Source of the DNA: Bacteroides sp.
Lineage (GTDB): Bacteria; Bacteroidota; Bacteroidia; Bacteroidales; Bacteroidaceae
Direction: 5' to 3'
Length of the DNA stretch: 59,293 nucleotides
Assembly: GCA_023665805.1 (NCBI GenBank)
Contig: JAMPDJ010000018.1
Coordinates: 1 to 59,293 of the forward strand
This document shows, in pieces, positions 44,867-54,564 of the stretch. The notes under the pieces are model-generated. The model did no database searches. It was not told the DNA's origin and was given only the letters and a program-made list of their open reading frames with translations. A program made the translations under genes and the position numbers. Each line of letters starts with the position of its first letter. Position 1 is the stretch's first letter.

Positions 44867-46534
44867 TTATGCGCAATACCCAATTTTAGGACGACTGCAC
44901 AGAACGGGAGCCTTCGACTTGGGGATGTCGCATGAACGAATCAACGACAACGATTCCGTATCTACATTGCCTGTGCTGACAACACGGAATGCCATCGAAG
45001 GCAGAATTTCAGTTTGAATCAAATTGATGACATGGCGGGCATTGCCGAAGGTTCGGTTGCGGTTCCGGCAGTCATCCGCCAGCCGAGACGACAGAGAGGC
45101 CTTCGCATCAGGAGTTAAAGAATAATGGTTTCGCGCAAGGTATCGCTCGGCAATCTCCACAAGCTCGGTTTCAGAGAAATCTTCGAACAAATAGATGTTA
45201 GACTCAGGAATACGTGATTTCAAACCGGGGTTCATGTCAAACATACGCCGCATCTCGTCAGTATAGCCTGCGAGAATCAACATCCAATCTCGCTTGGACT
45301 CATCAGCAAGTGCTGTCATCAGAGCTTCAATAACGAATCTCCCGGGGTCACGGGGATCATCGGGCTGATACAACTGATAAGCTTCGTCAATGAAGAGGAT
45401 ACCTCCCTGAGCCTGTTCTATTGCTTCCGAAGTATTGGTTTCTTCATTACTATAGTATGGACCAAGCAAAGTGGCACGTTCTTTTATGACAACGTGACCT
45501 TTACTGAGAATTCCAGCCCGGCGAAGCATAAGCCCCATGCGCTTGGCCACAGTCGTCTTACCGGTTCCTGGAGAGCCACAGAACATTGCATGAAGCGGAA
45601 GGCCAATGGCGGGCAACGCATGCTCTTGCCGTTCCTTGTTGAAGGCAACAAGCTTCTCGTAAGCCAGCAATTTGTCCGTGACGGAACGTAGTCCTGTCAG
45701 ATTGTCCAAGGCCTTCAGCGGAGAAACGGCTTCTTCATTTTCCGGCTGTGACGCTTCTTCATCAGGAACCTCCGTGTCTTCTACTTCTTCATCCGCAGGC
45801 TCTTCAGGTCCCTGCTGAGAAGATATGAACTCCTCAAGTGCCTTTTCAAAGACATCATCGGTTAGAGGCTTGGATTCGTCCTCCTGACAACGGTCAACGG
45901 TATTCTTAAACCTTTCGGCCGTATCACGAAGCGAGTATTCTTCGAATGGGTCCAGATATTGTGCATACCACGGTCCGTATGCGGTATCGCCATCGGTGTT
46001 GAATACTATCCCGGCGACCGCGACATCGAAGCATAGCAGTTCGGCATAGCAAACTCCTTTCTTTGACCGGGTCATGTACACAGGCGCAGACACGCGGTAC
46101 ATTTCAGGACAAGCATCATCCTCGTCATCCATGGGGGTGACGAACGCCGACTCAATCGTGCCATCCGGGAAATACGTCCTCACCTCCATTTCCGGCATGA
46201 AAGCAGGAGGCGCGACCGAATCTTCACACACGAAATGGAATCTGACATGATGATATGTCATGAGATCCGCGTCGAATGACTTATAGAGGGCACCGGAAAA
46301 ATTCGGTTCTACGCCCGCATACATCGGGGTTAGAATTTCCGCAATATACGAATCGCCGTGGAATTGACGGAAGAAACGGATTTCTTGTTCGCCAAGCAGA
46401 CGACCGGATTTCTTGTCCCTCACTGTCACGACGTATGGATGGGTGAAATCCACTTTGTCGAAATCAATGGGCAGGCACACATGGGAGTTGCCATAGATTT
46501 CACCCTCCTTAAGGTTGACGGAAACAGTTGCCAT
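44867..46534 (-). CDS. CbbX/SpoVK-like AAA+ ATPase with unknown N-terminal domain
   Basis: 555 residues from the ATG at 46534 (MATVSVNLKEGEIYG). The first 220 residues are a beta-rich domain I do not recognise. An acidic linker follows (about 245-275, many Glu). The AAA+ module has Walker A GSPGTGKTTVAKRM, Walker B GGILFIDEAY, and an arginine finger region PGLKSRIPE. The end (APVLCSRPKIGY) matches the usual tail of these proteins. Such ATPases remodel protein complexes; the client is unknown. Its start lies inside the 3' end of the truncated integrase, so no own promoter is seen. Confidence 0.75.
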   Translation of the reverse strand: MATVSVNLKEGEIYGNSHVCLPIDFDKVDFTHPYVVTVRDKKSGRLLGEQEIRFFRQFHGDSYIAEILTPMYAGVEPNFSGALYKSFDADLMTYHHVRFHFVCEDSVAPPAFMPEMEVRTYFPDGTIESAFVTPMDDEDDACPEMYRVSAPVYMTRSKKGVCYAELLCFDVAVAGIVFNTDGDTAYGPWYAQYLDPFEEYSLRDTAERFKNTVDRCQEDESKPLTDDVFEKALEEFISSQQGPEEPADEEVEDTEVPDEEASQPENEEAVSPLKALDNLTGLRSVTDKLLAYEKLVAFNKERQEHALPAIGLPLHAMFCGSPGTGKTTVAKRMGLMLRRAGILSKGHVVIKERATLLGPYYSNEETNTSEAIEQAQGGILFIDEAYQLYQPDDPRDPGRFVIEALMTALADESKRDWMLILAGYTDEMRRMFDMNPGLKSRIPESNIYLFEDFSETELVEIAERYLARNHYSLTPDAKASLSSRLADDCRNRNRTFGNARHVINLIQTEILPSMAFRVVSTGNVDTESLSLIRSCDIPKSKAPVLCSRPKIGYCA

Positions 46535-47612
46535 AGCCCTTTGCTTTGGCTGCACTGGCCCACGAGTGACGGGCAACATACATGGTCAGTGGTATGTTGA
46601 TGCCTGCCATTTCGGCAATCTTTTTCAAGCTATGATTGATGTTGTAACCGGTATTGCGGTAGGCACATCGCTCGTTGATACCCTCAGTCTTGATGATGGG
46701 TAGGAGATATGGCGTCGGATTGCCTGGGTATTTGTCGAGGATAGCTTGCATCTCCGGAGTCCATTTTATTGTCAACAGCTGCCCCGTCTTTCGGCGGCGG
46801 TAGACTACATAACCGCTTTTCAAGTCGGATTTTTTTAGAAAAGTCATGTCAATGAAACTCATGCCCCTGAGATAGAAACTCATCAGAAACATATCACGGG
46901 CATAGTCTAACGCAGGAAAGAGAGACAAGTCCAAGACCTTTATATTCTTGACCTGCAAAAGTGGCAAAGCGCGTTTAACGGTTTTGCCAACTCCCGTATA
47001 GACACGGCGGAAGGGATTGCGGTTTTCGATAACGTCATCTTCGACTGCACGATGATACACGGCCCGAAGTATACGTGTGTAGAATGAGATGGTATTCGGA
47101 GAATTGCCCCGCTGCTTGTGCCATGCTTCGTATGCCTCCATAATCTCGGATGTCAGGCAATCAAGCATTATGTCTTCGTCTTTACAAAACTTCTTGAAGC
47201 TGTTGAGGGCCGCCGTGTATGTTTCAGAGGTTCTTGTTTTTCCGTTCTGCTTGAACTTGATTATCAAGGTCTTCATGAAATTGAACAGCGAGTATTCTTT
47301 CGCATACCTGCGGAACTCGTCAATCACGTCATCAACCGTGTATGACACCTCCTCGGCATCAAGTTTTGTGTAAATTTTGTTTAGCCGTTCCACATCCCGG
47401 CAGATTCCTTCACGGATGGAGAGAATGAGCGATTTTCTCTCGCCAGACAGCTTTGTCGTTACCATAGCGCGGACTTCGTCCCATTCTTCGGGCAAGACAT
47501 GATACTCTGTGTTGAGCTGGCGAACTTTCCGTTCATGGATGATCTGATAGTAGATTGCTCCCTCATGGCCGGCAATCTTGGATGGTCGGTATTTTATTTT
47601 TATCGAGGCCAT
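46509..47612 (-). pseudogene. Tyrosine recombinase, 3'-truncated
   Basis: 367 residues from the ATG at 47612 (MASIKIKYRPSKIAG); an earlier frame start at 47705 is less likely. The N-terminal SAM-like and arm-binding regions and box I (FYLRGMSFIDMTFLKKSDL) with the catalytic Arg are present, as are the Lys region RRRKTGQLL and box II YVARHSWASAAKAKG. The protein then changes to GYGNCFRQP and stops, so the conserved Gly-His and the catalytic Tyr are missing. The break coincides with the start of the AAA+ gene, which suggests that recombination joined the two. It should not cut DNA as it stands. Confidence 0.75.
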
Positions 47613-47809
47613 AATATATTGTTTTTTAATCTTGCCAATCAGCTGCAAGAATACCATGCCCATGATAAAATGATACAGGAATCGAGACACAGGGACACCG
47701 TGCATCCCCCGTATCTCAATTGCAAAATGACGTAAAGAAGGCTACCTGCCGCACATAGACAACGCCCAAGCACTTGCTGTGCCCCCCAGTGTGGACGCAC
47801 GTGGTACGC

Positions 47810-49384
47810 CTATCCGTTCTTCAGGACATCTTCCTGGTCGGGTGCGGAGGGTTCAGGGGTGGCATCAGGATTGAACGGGTCGAAAGGATGCATGCCGTCC
47901 TTCTTCATACGGTCCAGGTAATAGGCCAGCTTCTCCAGGAACGCGGCGTATGATTTCCTGTGCGGCAAAGCCCAGGCTGCTTCGGCCACGGCAAACAGAC
48001 GCGGGAAGACCATGTAATCCAACCGTTTGCCATCGGCAATGCGCTCTGTCCACACAGAATACTGGATGCCAAGCAACTGGTGCTCGTGCCCTTGCGCCAG
48101 GTTCATGACGGGTTCGGGAAAGCTGTAGACATTCTCCAGAAGGTTGACCCCGTCGCGCCGCCCCACCCTGTGGGACGGAAGCTGTATGAAGTCTCCGTAC
48201 ATGGGACGGCGTGGCGTCATTATCACCCTGTAGCCTTTCTCCAAGGCCTTGACCAACTGTTGCCGGCGATCATGCCTCCACCACATGACCACGGCCTTTT
48301 GAGGAGACACGCCGGCATCCACTATCTCGTCCCATCCTATCATCGTCTTTCCCTTGGAGGCTATCAGGTCTGCCGCACGGCGTACGAAGTAGTGCTCCAA
48401 TCCAGTTTCGTTGCCCAACTGCTTGTCCCGGATGAAGTTCTGTATCTCCGGATCGGTATACCAGCTCTGGTTGCCGTAGTGCACCTCGTCTCCGCCTATA
48501 TGTATATATGGTGCGGGGAACAAGGTCACGATTTCGTCCAGGATGTTGCTGATGAGTTCAAACGTCTCCTCCTTACAGGGATGAAAGGTAAATCCCTCCC
48601 AGCGTCCCTTACCGCCACCCGAAACTTCCGGATACGCCCTGCACAGGGCCGAAGCGTGTCCGGGCATGTCGAATTCCGGCACCACCATGATATGCCGTTC
48701 GGCGGCATAGGCCACTATCTCCCTGATGTCCTCCTGAGTGTAGAACCGAGGTTCGGCCTTGGGATCGTGCCAGTTTCCCGTAGCCCCGATGGTGGTGAGT
48801 TTTGGATACCGCTTGATTTCTATACGCCATCCCGGCTCGTCCGTCAAGTGCCAGTGAAAGACATTCATGCGCAGCGAGGCCATGATGTCAAGATATTGTT
48901 TCACTTTTTCCTTTCCAAAGAAATGACGGCTCTCGTCCAGCATGAAGCCTCTCCATGCAAAACGCGGATTGTCATGGATGCGGCAAACGTCCAATCTGCC
49001 CTTTCCGTAGCGAATCATCTGCAAGAGGACCTCCTTGGCGTAGAACAGGCCGGACTCCGAAGAGGCACACAGGACGATGGTGTCGTTGCCGATGTCCAAC
49101 GTGTAGGCTTCGTCCGGCATAGTACCTTCGGGGGATTGCAGGAACATGACCACCGTCTTCTTCTCCTTTGTTGTCTTGCACATGCCCGTCTGTCTCCATT
49201 CATTCCGGAACTCCTTGCCCAACTTGCCGGCATACGGTCCATGACAGACTGTTTTCACCTTGCCGCTCAGTTCCACGCTGCCTCCGGATTCCTGCAACGA
49301 TGCCACCGTTGGCAACAGGATACCCTGTGTACGGGCGGCACATGCCATGCAAAGGCACAGAATGATGACGTAAACTCTTTTCAT
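47810..49384 (-). CDS. Secreted beta-N-acetylhexosaminidase, GH20
   Basis: 524 residues with a signal peptide (about 1-19, ending AARTQG). The N-terminal GH20b-like domain (about 20-140) precedes the catalytic barrel. The substrate-binding motif FHWHLTDEPGWRIEIK and the catalytic Asp-Glu pair in HIGGDEVHYG are present. It removes terminal GlcNAc or GalNAc from glycans, for example host mucin or chitin fragments. It is a single gene. Confidence 0.93.
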   Translation of the reverse strand: MKRVYVIILCLCMACAARTQGILLPTVASLQESGGSVELSGKVKTVCHGPYAGKLGKEFRNEWRQTGMCKTTKEKKTVVMFLQSPEGTMPDEAYTLDIGNDTIVLCASSESGLFYAKEVLLQMIRYGKGRLDVCRIHDNPRFAWRGFMLDESRHFFGKEKVKQYLDIMASLRMNVFHWHLTDEPGWRIEIKRYPKLTTIGATGNWHDPKAEPRFYTQEDIREIVAYAAERHIMVVPEFDMPGHASALCRAYPEVSGGGKGRWEGFTFHPCKEETFELISNILDEIVTLFPAPYIHIGGDEVHYGNQSWYTDPEIQNFIRDKQLGNETGLEHYFVRRAADLIASKGKTMIGWDEIVDAGVSPQKAVVMWWRHDRRQQLVKALEKGYRVIMTPRRPMYGDFIQLPSHRVGRRDGVNLLENVYSFPEPVMNLAQGHEHQLLGIQYSVWTERIADGKRLDYMVFPRLFAVAEAAWALPHRKSYAAFLEKLAYYLDRMKKDGMHPFDPFNPDATPEPSAPDQEDVLKNG

Positions 49385-49469
49385 ACTGATTTATCTGTTT
49401 GACGTAATACTACTCTTGATGTCGGTCCCGCACTCCAGGAAGCGAATGCCCCTGTAGTCGGGGACGAGT

Positions 49470-49549
49470 ATTCGCGAATATACGGATAAGAATTCACGAA
49501 TATGCAAATGAACATTCACGAATATGCAAGCGGACATTCGCGAATATGT
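49470..49549 (+). repeat. 22-bp-period tandem array, family B, locus 2
   Basis: Four cores of ATTCRCGAATATGC begin at 49470, 49492, 49514 and 49536, exactly 22 bases apart, with 8-base spacers that vary. The core includes the palindrome ATTCGCGAAT in units 1 and 4. The array lies between the GH20 start and the end of the epimerase gene. The same unit occurs at 37282-37317. Confidence 0.85.
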
Positions 49550-49586
49550 TCCTACGACGACACAAAGTCCGAAATCCGCATACACT

Positions 49587-50669
49587 TTACAGCCACCCCT
49601 CCTGCTTGTACCACTGTATGGCAGCCTTCACTCCGCGCTCCAGATTCCATTCCGGATCGTAGCCAAAGTCTCTACGGGCAGGATCTATGTCGCAACGCCA
49701 GTTGCGCTGCGACAGGATGTTGTACTTGTCCTCGTTCAGCACTATCATCTTGCCTGTCATGCGGCCTATGCGTCCGCCGACATGGCAGATGGCCTTCAGC
49801 ATCCACTTGGGAGCCTTCAGGCGCAATACCCAAGGTCCCCCCAATTCCTTTTGGATGAGGTCCGAAAAGCGGCGGGAACTGTAGATGTGGCCGTCGCTGA
49901 GGAAATAGGCATTGCCCAGGGCTGCCGGCGAAGTCATGCTGCGGAACACAGCCTGCACCACATCGTCGACATACACGAATGTCAGTTCCTGCGGTCTGTA
50001 TCCGACGGCAAAGTCGGTATGTCCGGCTATGCTCCGGGCCATCACGAAATAGTCTTTTTCCCTGGGACCGTATACACCGGTCGGACGCAAGATAACGTAG
50101 GGAAATGACTTGGGGTCCAACTTCGTCAGGTACATCTCGGCACTGAGCTTGCTCATGCCGTAAGCGGTGTTGGGGGCTGGGGTATCGGACGACAGTATGG
50201 GCCTGTATATGGATTCCTCCTCGGAAATCTCCGTGCCGCGCCCGTATTGCCCGGAAGGAGTTTTAACGGGAGTCTCGCGTATGGCGCCGAAAACGCTGAG
50301 CGAACTGATGAAGACAAAACATCGCGGCACCATGTCCGTCTCCTGCAGGGCCTCTATCAGATTGGCCGTACCGTGAGCGTTGGTACGGTAGAAATCCTCC
50401 ACGCACATGCATTTGGTAGCACCTGCCGCATGCACTACGTAGTCCCAGGGACGACCGCCCATTTCGGTGCGCAGAGCCTGCAGCTGGCTTTTCAGCATTG
50501 CCTTGTCATTGAGGTTCAACAGGGCAAACCGTATGCGCTCGTCCTTAAGATAGGCTCGCGAACTGCCGTTCCTCACGCCTGCCCACATCTCGTAGCCACG
50601 CTCCAGTCCTCCGGACACTATGAAACTGCCGATGAAGCCACTGGCTCCCGTAACCAATACTTTTTCCAT
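49587..50669 (-). CDS. NAD-dependent epimerase/dehydratase (extended SDR)
   Basis: 360 residues from the ATG at 50669. An upstream frame start at 50855 would run through the opposite promoter and the RNase R gene start. The Rossmann motif VLVTGASGFIGSFIV is at the N-terminus, with YVVHAAGATKC, ISSLSVFG and the catalytic Tyr-x3-Lys in AYGMSKLSAE. The substrate is not clear; nucleotide sugars or sterol-like molecules are typical. It is divergent from rnr. Confidence 0.85.
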   Translation of the reverse strand: MEKVLVTGASGFIGSFIVSGGLERGYEMWAGVRNGSSRAYLKDERIRFALLNLNDKAMLKSQLQALRTEMGGRPWDYVVHAAGATKCMCVEDFYRTNAHGTANLIEALQETDMVPRCFVFISSLSVFGAIRETPVKTPSGQYGRGTEISEEESIYRPILSSDTPAPNTAYGMSKLSAEMYLTKLDPKSFPYVILRPTGVYGPREKDYFVMARSIAGHTDFAVGYRPQELTFVYVDDVVQAVFRSMTSPAALGNAYFLSDGHIYSSRRFSDLIQKELGGPWVLRLKAPKWMLKAICHVGGRIGRMTGKMIVLNEDKYNILSQRNWRCDIDPARRDFGYDPEWNLERGVKAAIQWYKQEGWL

Positions 50670-50694
50670 ATCTATCGTAGCAATAATATACGGG

Positions 50695-50702
50695 CAAAGA
50701 TA
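50695..50702 (-). promoter_or_regulatory. -7 box for the epimerase gene
   Basis: TATCTTTG on the reverse strand, 26 bases upstream of the ATG at 50669. No clear -33. Confidence 0.45.
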
Positions 50703-50744
50703 AGGAAAATAAATGAAGTTCACCCGCAGGACGAAAAAAAAGCG

Positions 50745-50752
50745 TATATTTG
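50745..50752 (+). promoter_or_regulatory. -7 box for rnr
   Basis: TATATTTG, 54 bases before the ATG at 50806. It is divergent from the epimerase box, with only about 40 bases between them. Confidence 0.45.
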
Positions 50753-50805
50753 CATCAACTAATCCCTCTCGGGCAAGCCCGACACAAACTAACCGACACA
50801 TCACC

Positions 50806-53064
50806 ATGTCCAAGAAGAAGACCGGAGGCAAGTACCTCAAAAAAAGAGACCTCATGCAGATGTTGATAGACTTGTTCCAACGCCATGCAGGCGAAGTCTA
50901 TAACTTGAAAAGTATATTCAGGGACCTCCAGCTCACCACACATCCCGGAAAGATGCTTTGCGTGGACTGCATAGAGGACCTGATGGCGGACGACTATATC
51001 AAGGAGACGGACAAGTACTGTTACACGCTGAATGCCATATCGCAGGTGATGGAAGGGGTCTTCCGGCGCAAGTCCAATGGCAAGAACACTTTCGACCCCA
51101 CCGACGGCAGCGAGCCAATCCTGGTGGCCGAGCGCAATTCCATGCATGCCATGGACGGCGACATAGTGAAAGCCTCCATGCTGGCACGACGTCGCAACCA
51201 TGTGCGCGAGGCACAGGTCATAGAGATTGTCAAGCGTTCCGACAAGCAGTTCGTAGGTACACTGAAGGTAAGCAAGGACTATGCCTACCTGGTGACCGAG
51301 GACCGCACACTGGCCAATGACATATTCATCCCCAAGGCCTGTCTGAAAAAGGGCAAAAACGGCGACAAGGCCGTGGTGAAAGTGACCGAATGGCCCGAAG
51401 GAGCCAAGAACCCCGTCGGCAGGGTGACGGACATCCTTGGCCGCACGGGAGAGAACAATGCCGAAATGCATGCCATACTGGCAGAGTTCGGCCTTCCTTA
51501 TTCTTATCCCCAGAACGTGGAGTCCATAGCCGACCGCATCCCCACTGAGATTCCGCAATCCGAGATAGACCGCCGCCGGGACATGCGCGACGTGCTGACA
51601 TTCACCATTGACCCGCACGATGCCAAGGATTTTGACGACGCCATCAGCATACGCATTCTCAAAGATGCCGGTGACGAGGAGAAGTCCATATACGAGGTGG
51701 GCGTGCACATTGCCGATGTCAGCTACTATGTCACAGAGGGTTCGGCCATAGACAAGGAAGCCCTCAAGCGTGGTACCAGCGTCTATCTGGTGGACCGTAC
51801 CATACCCATGCTGCCCGAGAGCCTGTGCAATAAATTGTGCTCGCTCCGCCCAGACGAAGACAAACTGACATTCAGCGTCATCTTCAGGATGAACGGCAAG
51901 GCGGAGGTGAAGGACTGGGAGATCATACACACTGTCACACGAAGCAACCGCCGCTTCAGCTACGGACAGGTGCAACAGATACTGGAGGAAGAGCACGAGG
52001 CCAGCCAGGAAGATTACAATGCCCCTGGCGACGTCCTTGTACCGATAGAGGACCATGTGCCCTCCACCACTTTCGACCCAGGCACCGAGGAACGCAAGCT
52101 CCTCCTGCAACTCAACCGCATGGCCAAGGCATTGCGCAAACGGCGTTTTCAGGCCGGTGCCGTGGACTTCGACCGTTGCGAGGTGCGCTTCAACATCGAT
52201 GACAAGGGCAAACCTGCCAGCGTTTACTTCAAGGTGGCCAAGGATGCCAACAAACTGGTAGAGGAATTCATGTTGCTGGCCAACCGCACAGTGGCCGAGA
52301 GCATAGGCAAGGTTCCCAAGAACCAGAAGGCCAAGGTACTGCCCTATCGCATACACGACACCCCGGATCCTGCCAAGCTGATGAGACTGGGCGAATTCGT
52401 CAGCAAGTTCGGATACAAAATCAAGACCCAGGGAACCAAGGGAGATATTTCCAAGAATCTCAACCGCCTCCTGAGCGAAGTGCACGGCAAGGCCGAGCAG
52501 AACGTCATAGAAATGGTGACCCTGCGTGCCATGATGAAAGCCAGATACAGTGTCCACAACATCGGACACTATGGCCTTGCTTTTCCATACTATACCCACT
52601 TCACTTCGCCCATCCGTCGTTATCCCGACCTGATGGTGCATCGTCTTCTTACCAAATACGCCACCGGCGGCCGAAGCGTGAACCCTGTGAAATACGAGGA
52701 ACTGTGCGAACAATGCTCTGATGCAGAGCAGACGGCCGCCCAGGCCGAACGCGCCAGCATCAAGTACAAGCAGGTGGAGTATATGAAGGAGCATCTCGGC
52801 GAGACTTTCCAGGGAACCATCAGCGGCGTGACCGAGTTTGGGCTATTTGTGGAGGTGAACGAGAACAAGTGCGAAGGCTTTGTGCCACTGCGCGATCTGG
52901 ACGACGACTACTACGAATTCGACGAGAAGAATTTCTGCCTGCGCGGACGTCGCCGAAACCGCTTCTACCGCTTGGGGGATGAGGTGTATGTGCAGGTGGC
53001 ACGTGCAGACCTCTACCGCAAGCAGCTGGACTACAAACTTGTGCAACCGAATCAGAAAGGCTGA
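50806..53064 (+). CDS. rnr: Ribonuclease R
   Basis: 752 residues from the ATG at 50806. The order is an N-terminal winged helix (about 10-75), cold-shock OB domains, the RNB catalytic domain with DPHDAKDFDDAIS (metal-binding Asp residues) and a C-terminal S1 domain (about 660-740, GTISGVTEFGLFVEV). It is a processive 3'-5' exoribonuclease able to digest structured RNA. It is followed by rpoN after about 70 bases. Confidence 0.95.
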   Translation: MSKKKTGGKYLKKRDLMQMLIDLFQRHAGEVYNLKSIFRDLQLTTHPGKMLCVDCIEDLMADDYIKETDKYCYTLNAISQVMEGVFRRKSNGKNTFDPTDGSEPILVAERNSMHAMDGDIVKASMLARRRNHVREAQVIEIVKRSDKQFVGTLKVSKDYAYLVTEDRTLANDIFIPKACLKKGKNGDKAVVKVTEWPEGAKNPVGRVTDILGRTGENNAEMHAILAEFGLPYSYPQNVESIADRIPTEIPQSEIDRRRDMRDVLTFTIDPHDAKDFDDAISIRILKDAGDEEKSIYEVGVHIADVSYYVTEGSAIDKEALKRGTSVYLVDRTIPMLPESLCNKLCSLRPDEDKLTFSVIFRMNGKAEVKDWEIIHTVTRSNRRFSYGQVQQILEEEHEASQEDYNAPGDVLVPIEDHVPSTTFDPGTEERKLLLQLNRMAKALRKRRFQAGAVDFDRCEVRFNIDDKGKPASVYFKVAKDANKLVEEFMLLANRTVAESIGKVPKNQKAKVLPYRIHDTPDPAKLMRLGEFVSKFGYKIKTQGTKGDISKNLNRLLSEVHGKAEQNVIEMVTLRAMMKARYSVHNIGHYGLAFPYYTHFTSPIRRYPDLMVHRLLTKYATGGRSVNPVKYEELCEQCSDAEQTAAQAERASIKYKQVEYMKEHLGETFQGTISGVTEFGLFVEVNENKCEGFVPLRDLDDDYYEFDEKNFCLRGRRRNRFYRLGDEVYVQVARADLYRKQLDYKLVQPNQKG

Positions 53065-53136
53065 TTCATACCTTAATACACTAACATGGGAGCGGGCGTC
53101 GCCCTCCCGGCACATAAGACAAATAAAATTCCCATC

Positions 53137-54564
53137 ATGCCACTGACACTTGTCCAAAAGCAGAAGCTTGCCCAAGAGCAGGTGCAAATCCAGTCAGCCA
53201 TGCAGGTCTTGGCTTCCAAACTGACCGAACTGCCATTGGAGGGCTTGCGCGATCGTGTGGCCAACGAACTGGCAGAAAATCCCTATCTGGAGGCTTCGAC
53301 CGGCGAACATGCCGAAGCAGACTTGCAAGAATCTTCCGATGCGGATACTTCTTATGGTACCGATGGCTACGATGCCCGACAGGACTATTCCTCCGAAGAC
53401 GATATTCCGGACTATCTCCTACATTCTTCTCATGGCAATGCCGATGAGCCGGAGGGGGGAGGCATGGAAAGCGCCGACAGCCGTTCCTTCTACGACCAGC
53501 TGATGGAACAGGCCGGAGAATATGCCATACCCGATCATGACAGGCAGATACTGGAATACATCATAGGCAATCTGGATGACGACGGCCTGTTGACCAAGCC
53601 GCTATTCCAATTGGCTGACGAGTTGAGCATCTACCACTATTGTGACACCAGTCCGGAAGAGGTGGAGCGCATTCTGCACATATTGTGGCAGTTCGACCCT
53701 GCAGGCGTGGGAGCACGTTCCCTACAGGAATGCCTCATCATACAGTGCAAGCGCAAGGGGCACCGCAGTTCCCCGGGACACACCACATTGTTGCTGAAGG
53801 TATTGGAACAGAACTGGGACGAAATAACGCACAATCGTTGGGATATCATCTCCCGCAAGCACGACCTTACGGAACAGCAGACACAGCAGTTGCGCCAGGA
53901 TATCAGGCGGCTCAATCCTCGGCCGGGCAGTTCCATGGGAGAGAAAGCGTCCTCGGCCGAGACACATATCACGCCTGACATAATCGTACGTGTGGATTCT
54001 GACGGAAACATAGACCTTACTCTCAACGACGGAGACCTGCCCACCCTGTCTGTAAGCGAGGATGCCATGGAAATGATGGACGAAAGTTTTGTGCGCGACT
54101 ATGTCAGTCGCGGCCGTCTCTTCATAGGTGCCATACTGCAACGTCGCCACACCATCATGCACACCATGCAGGCCATTATCCGCTTGCAGAGACAGTATTT
54201 CCTAACAGGAGACGACAACCTTCTGCGTCCCATGCGCCTGGAGGACATCGCCTCTGTCACACATCAGGACTTAAGCACCGTGTCGCGCGTGTGCAACAGC
54301 AAATATGTCGATACTCCATACGGAATACGTCCGCTCAAATGGTTCTTCTCCACCTCCGTCAAGACAAACGAGGAAGATGCCTCGGTACGCAAGATACATG
54401 GTGCACTGCGGAATCTGGTGAACACCGAGGACAAGAGTCGCCCGTTATCCGACGACACCATTACAGAACTGCTCCGTCAGCAGGGCTTCGATGTGGCGCG
54501 CCGCACCGTGGCCAAGTACCGTGAGCAACTTGGTATTCCCACCAGCAGAATGAGACGAGAATGA
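53137..54564 (+). CDS. rpoN: RNA polymerase sigma-54 factor
   Basis: 475 residues from the ATG at 53137 (MPLTLVQKQKLAQEQVQ); a frame start at 53086 adds residues unlike the family. The Gln/Leu-rich activator region (about 1-50), acidic linker, core-binding domain and HTH are followed by the RpoN box ARRTVAKYRE close to the end. It directs RNA polymerase to -24/-12 promoters with activator ATPases. The stop overlaps the next ATG. Confidence 0.95.
   Translation: MPLTLVQKQKLAQEQVQIQSAMQVLASKLTELPLEGLRDRVANELAENPYLEASTGEHAEADLQESSDADTSYGTDGYDARQDYSSEDDIPDYLLHSSHGNADEPEGGGMESADSRSFYDQLMEQAGEYAIPDHDRQILEYIIGNLDDDGLLTKPLFQLADELSIYHYCDTSPEEVERILHILWQFDPAGVGARSLQECLIIQCKRKGHRSSPGHTTLLLKVLEQNWDEITHNRWDIISRKHDLTEQQTQQLRQDIRRLNPRPGSSMGEKASSAETHITPDIIVRVDSDGNIDLTLNDGDLPTLSVSEDAMEMMDESFVRDYVSRGRLFIGAILQRRHTIMHTMQAIIRLQRQYFLTGDDNLLRPMRLEDIASVTHQDLSTVSRVCNSKYVDTPYGIRPLKWFFSTSVKTNEEDASVRKIHGALRNLVNTEDKSRPLSDDTITELLRQQGFDVARRTVAKYREQLGIPTSRMRRE

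Noticed and set aside
47960..49402. Forward open frame of 480 codons
   Set aside because: Antisense to the GH20 gene with clear catalytic motifs; no recognisable protein features.
49470..49549. Family B array read as a CRISPR or plasmid iterons
   Set aside because: Spacers are 8 bases, too short for CRISPR; no replication gene is near to support an origin.
50755..52794. Long reverse-strand open frame of 679 codons
   Set aside because: It lies antisense to rnr, which has full RNase R domains; the composition is typical of a mirror frame in GC-rich coding DNA.
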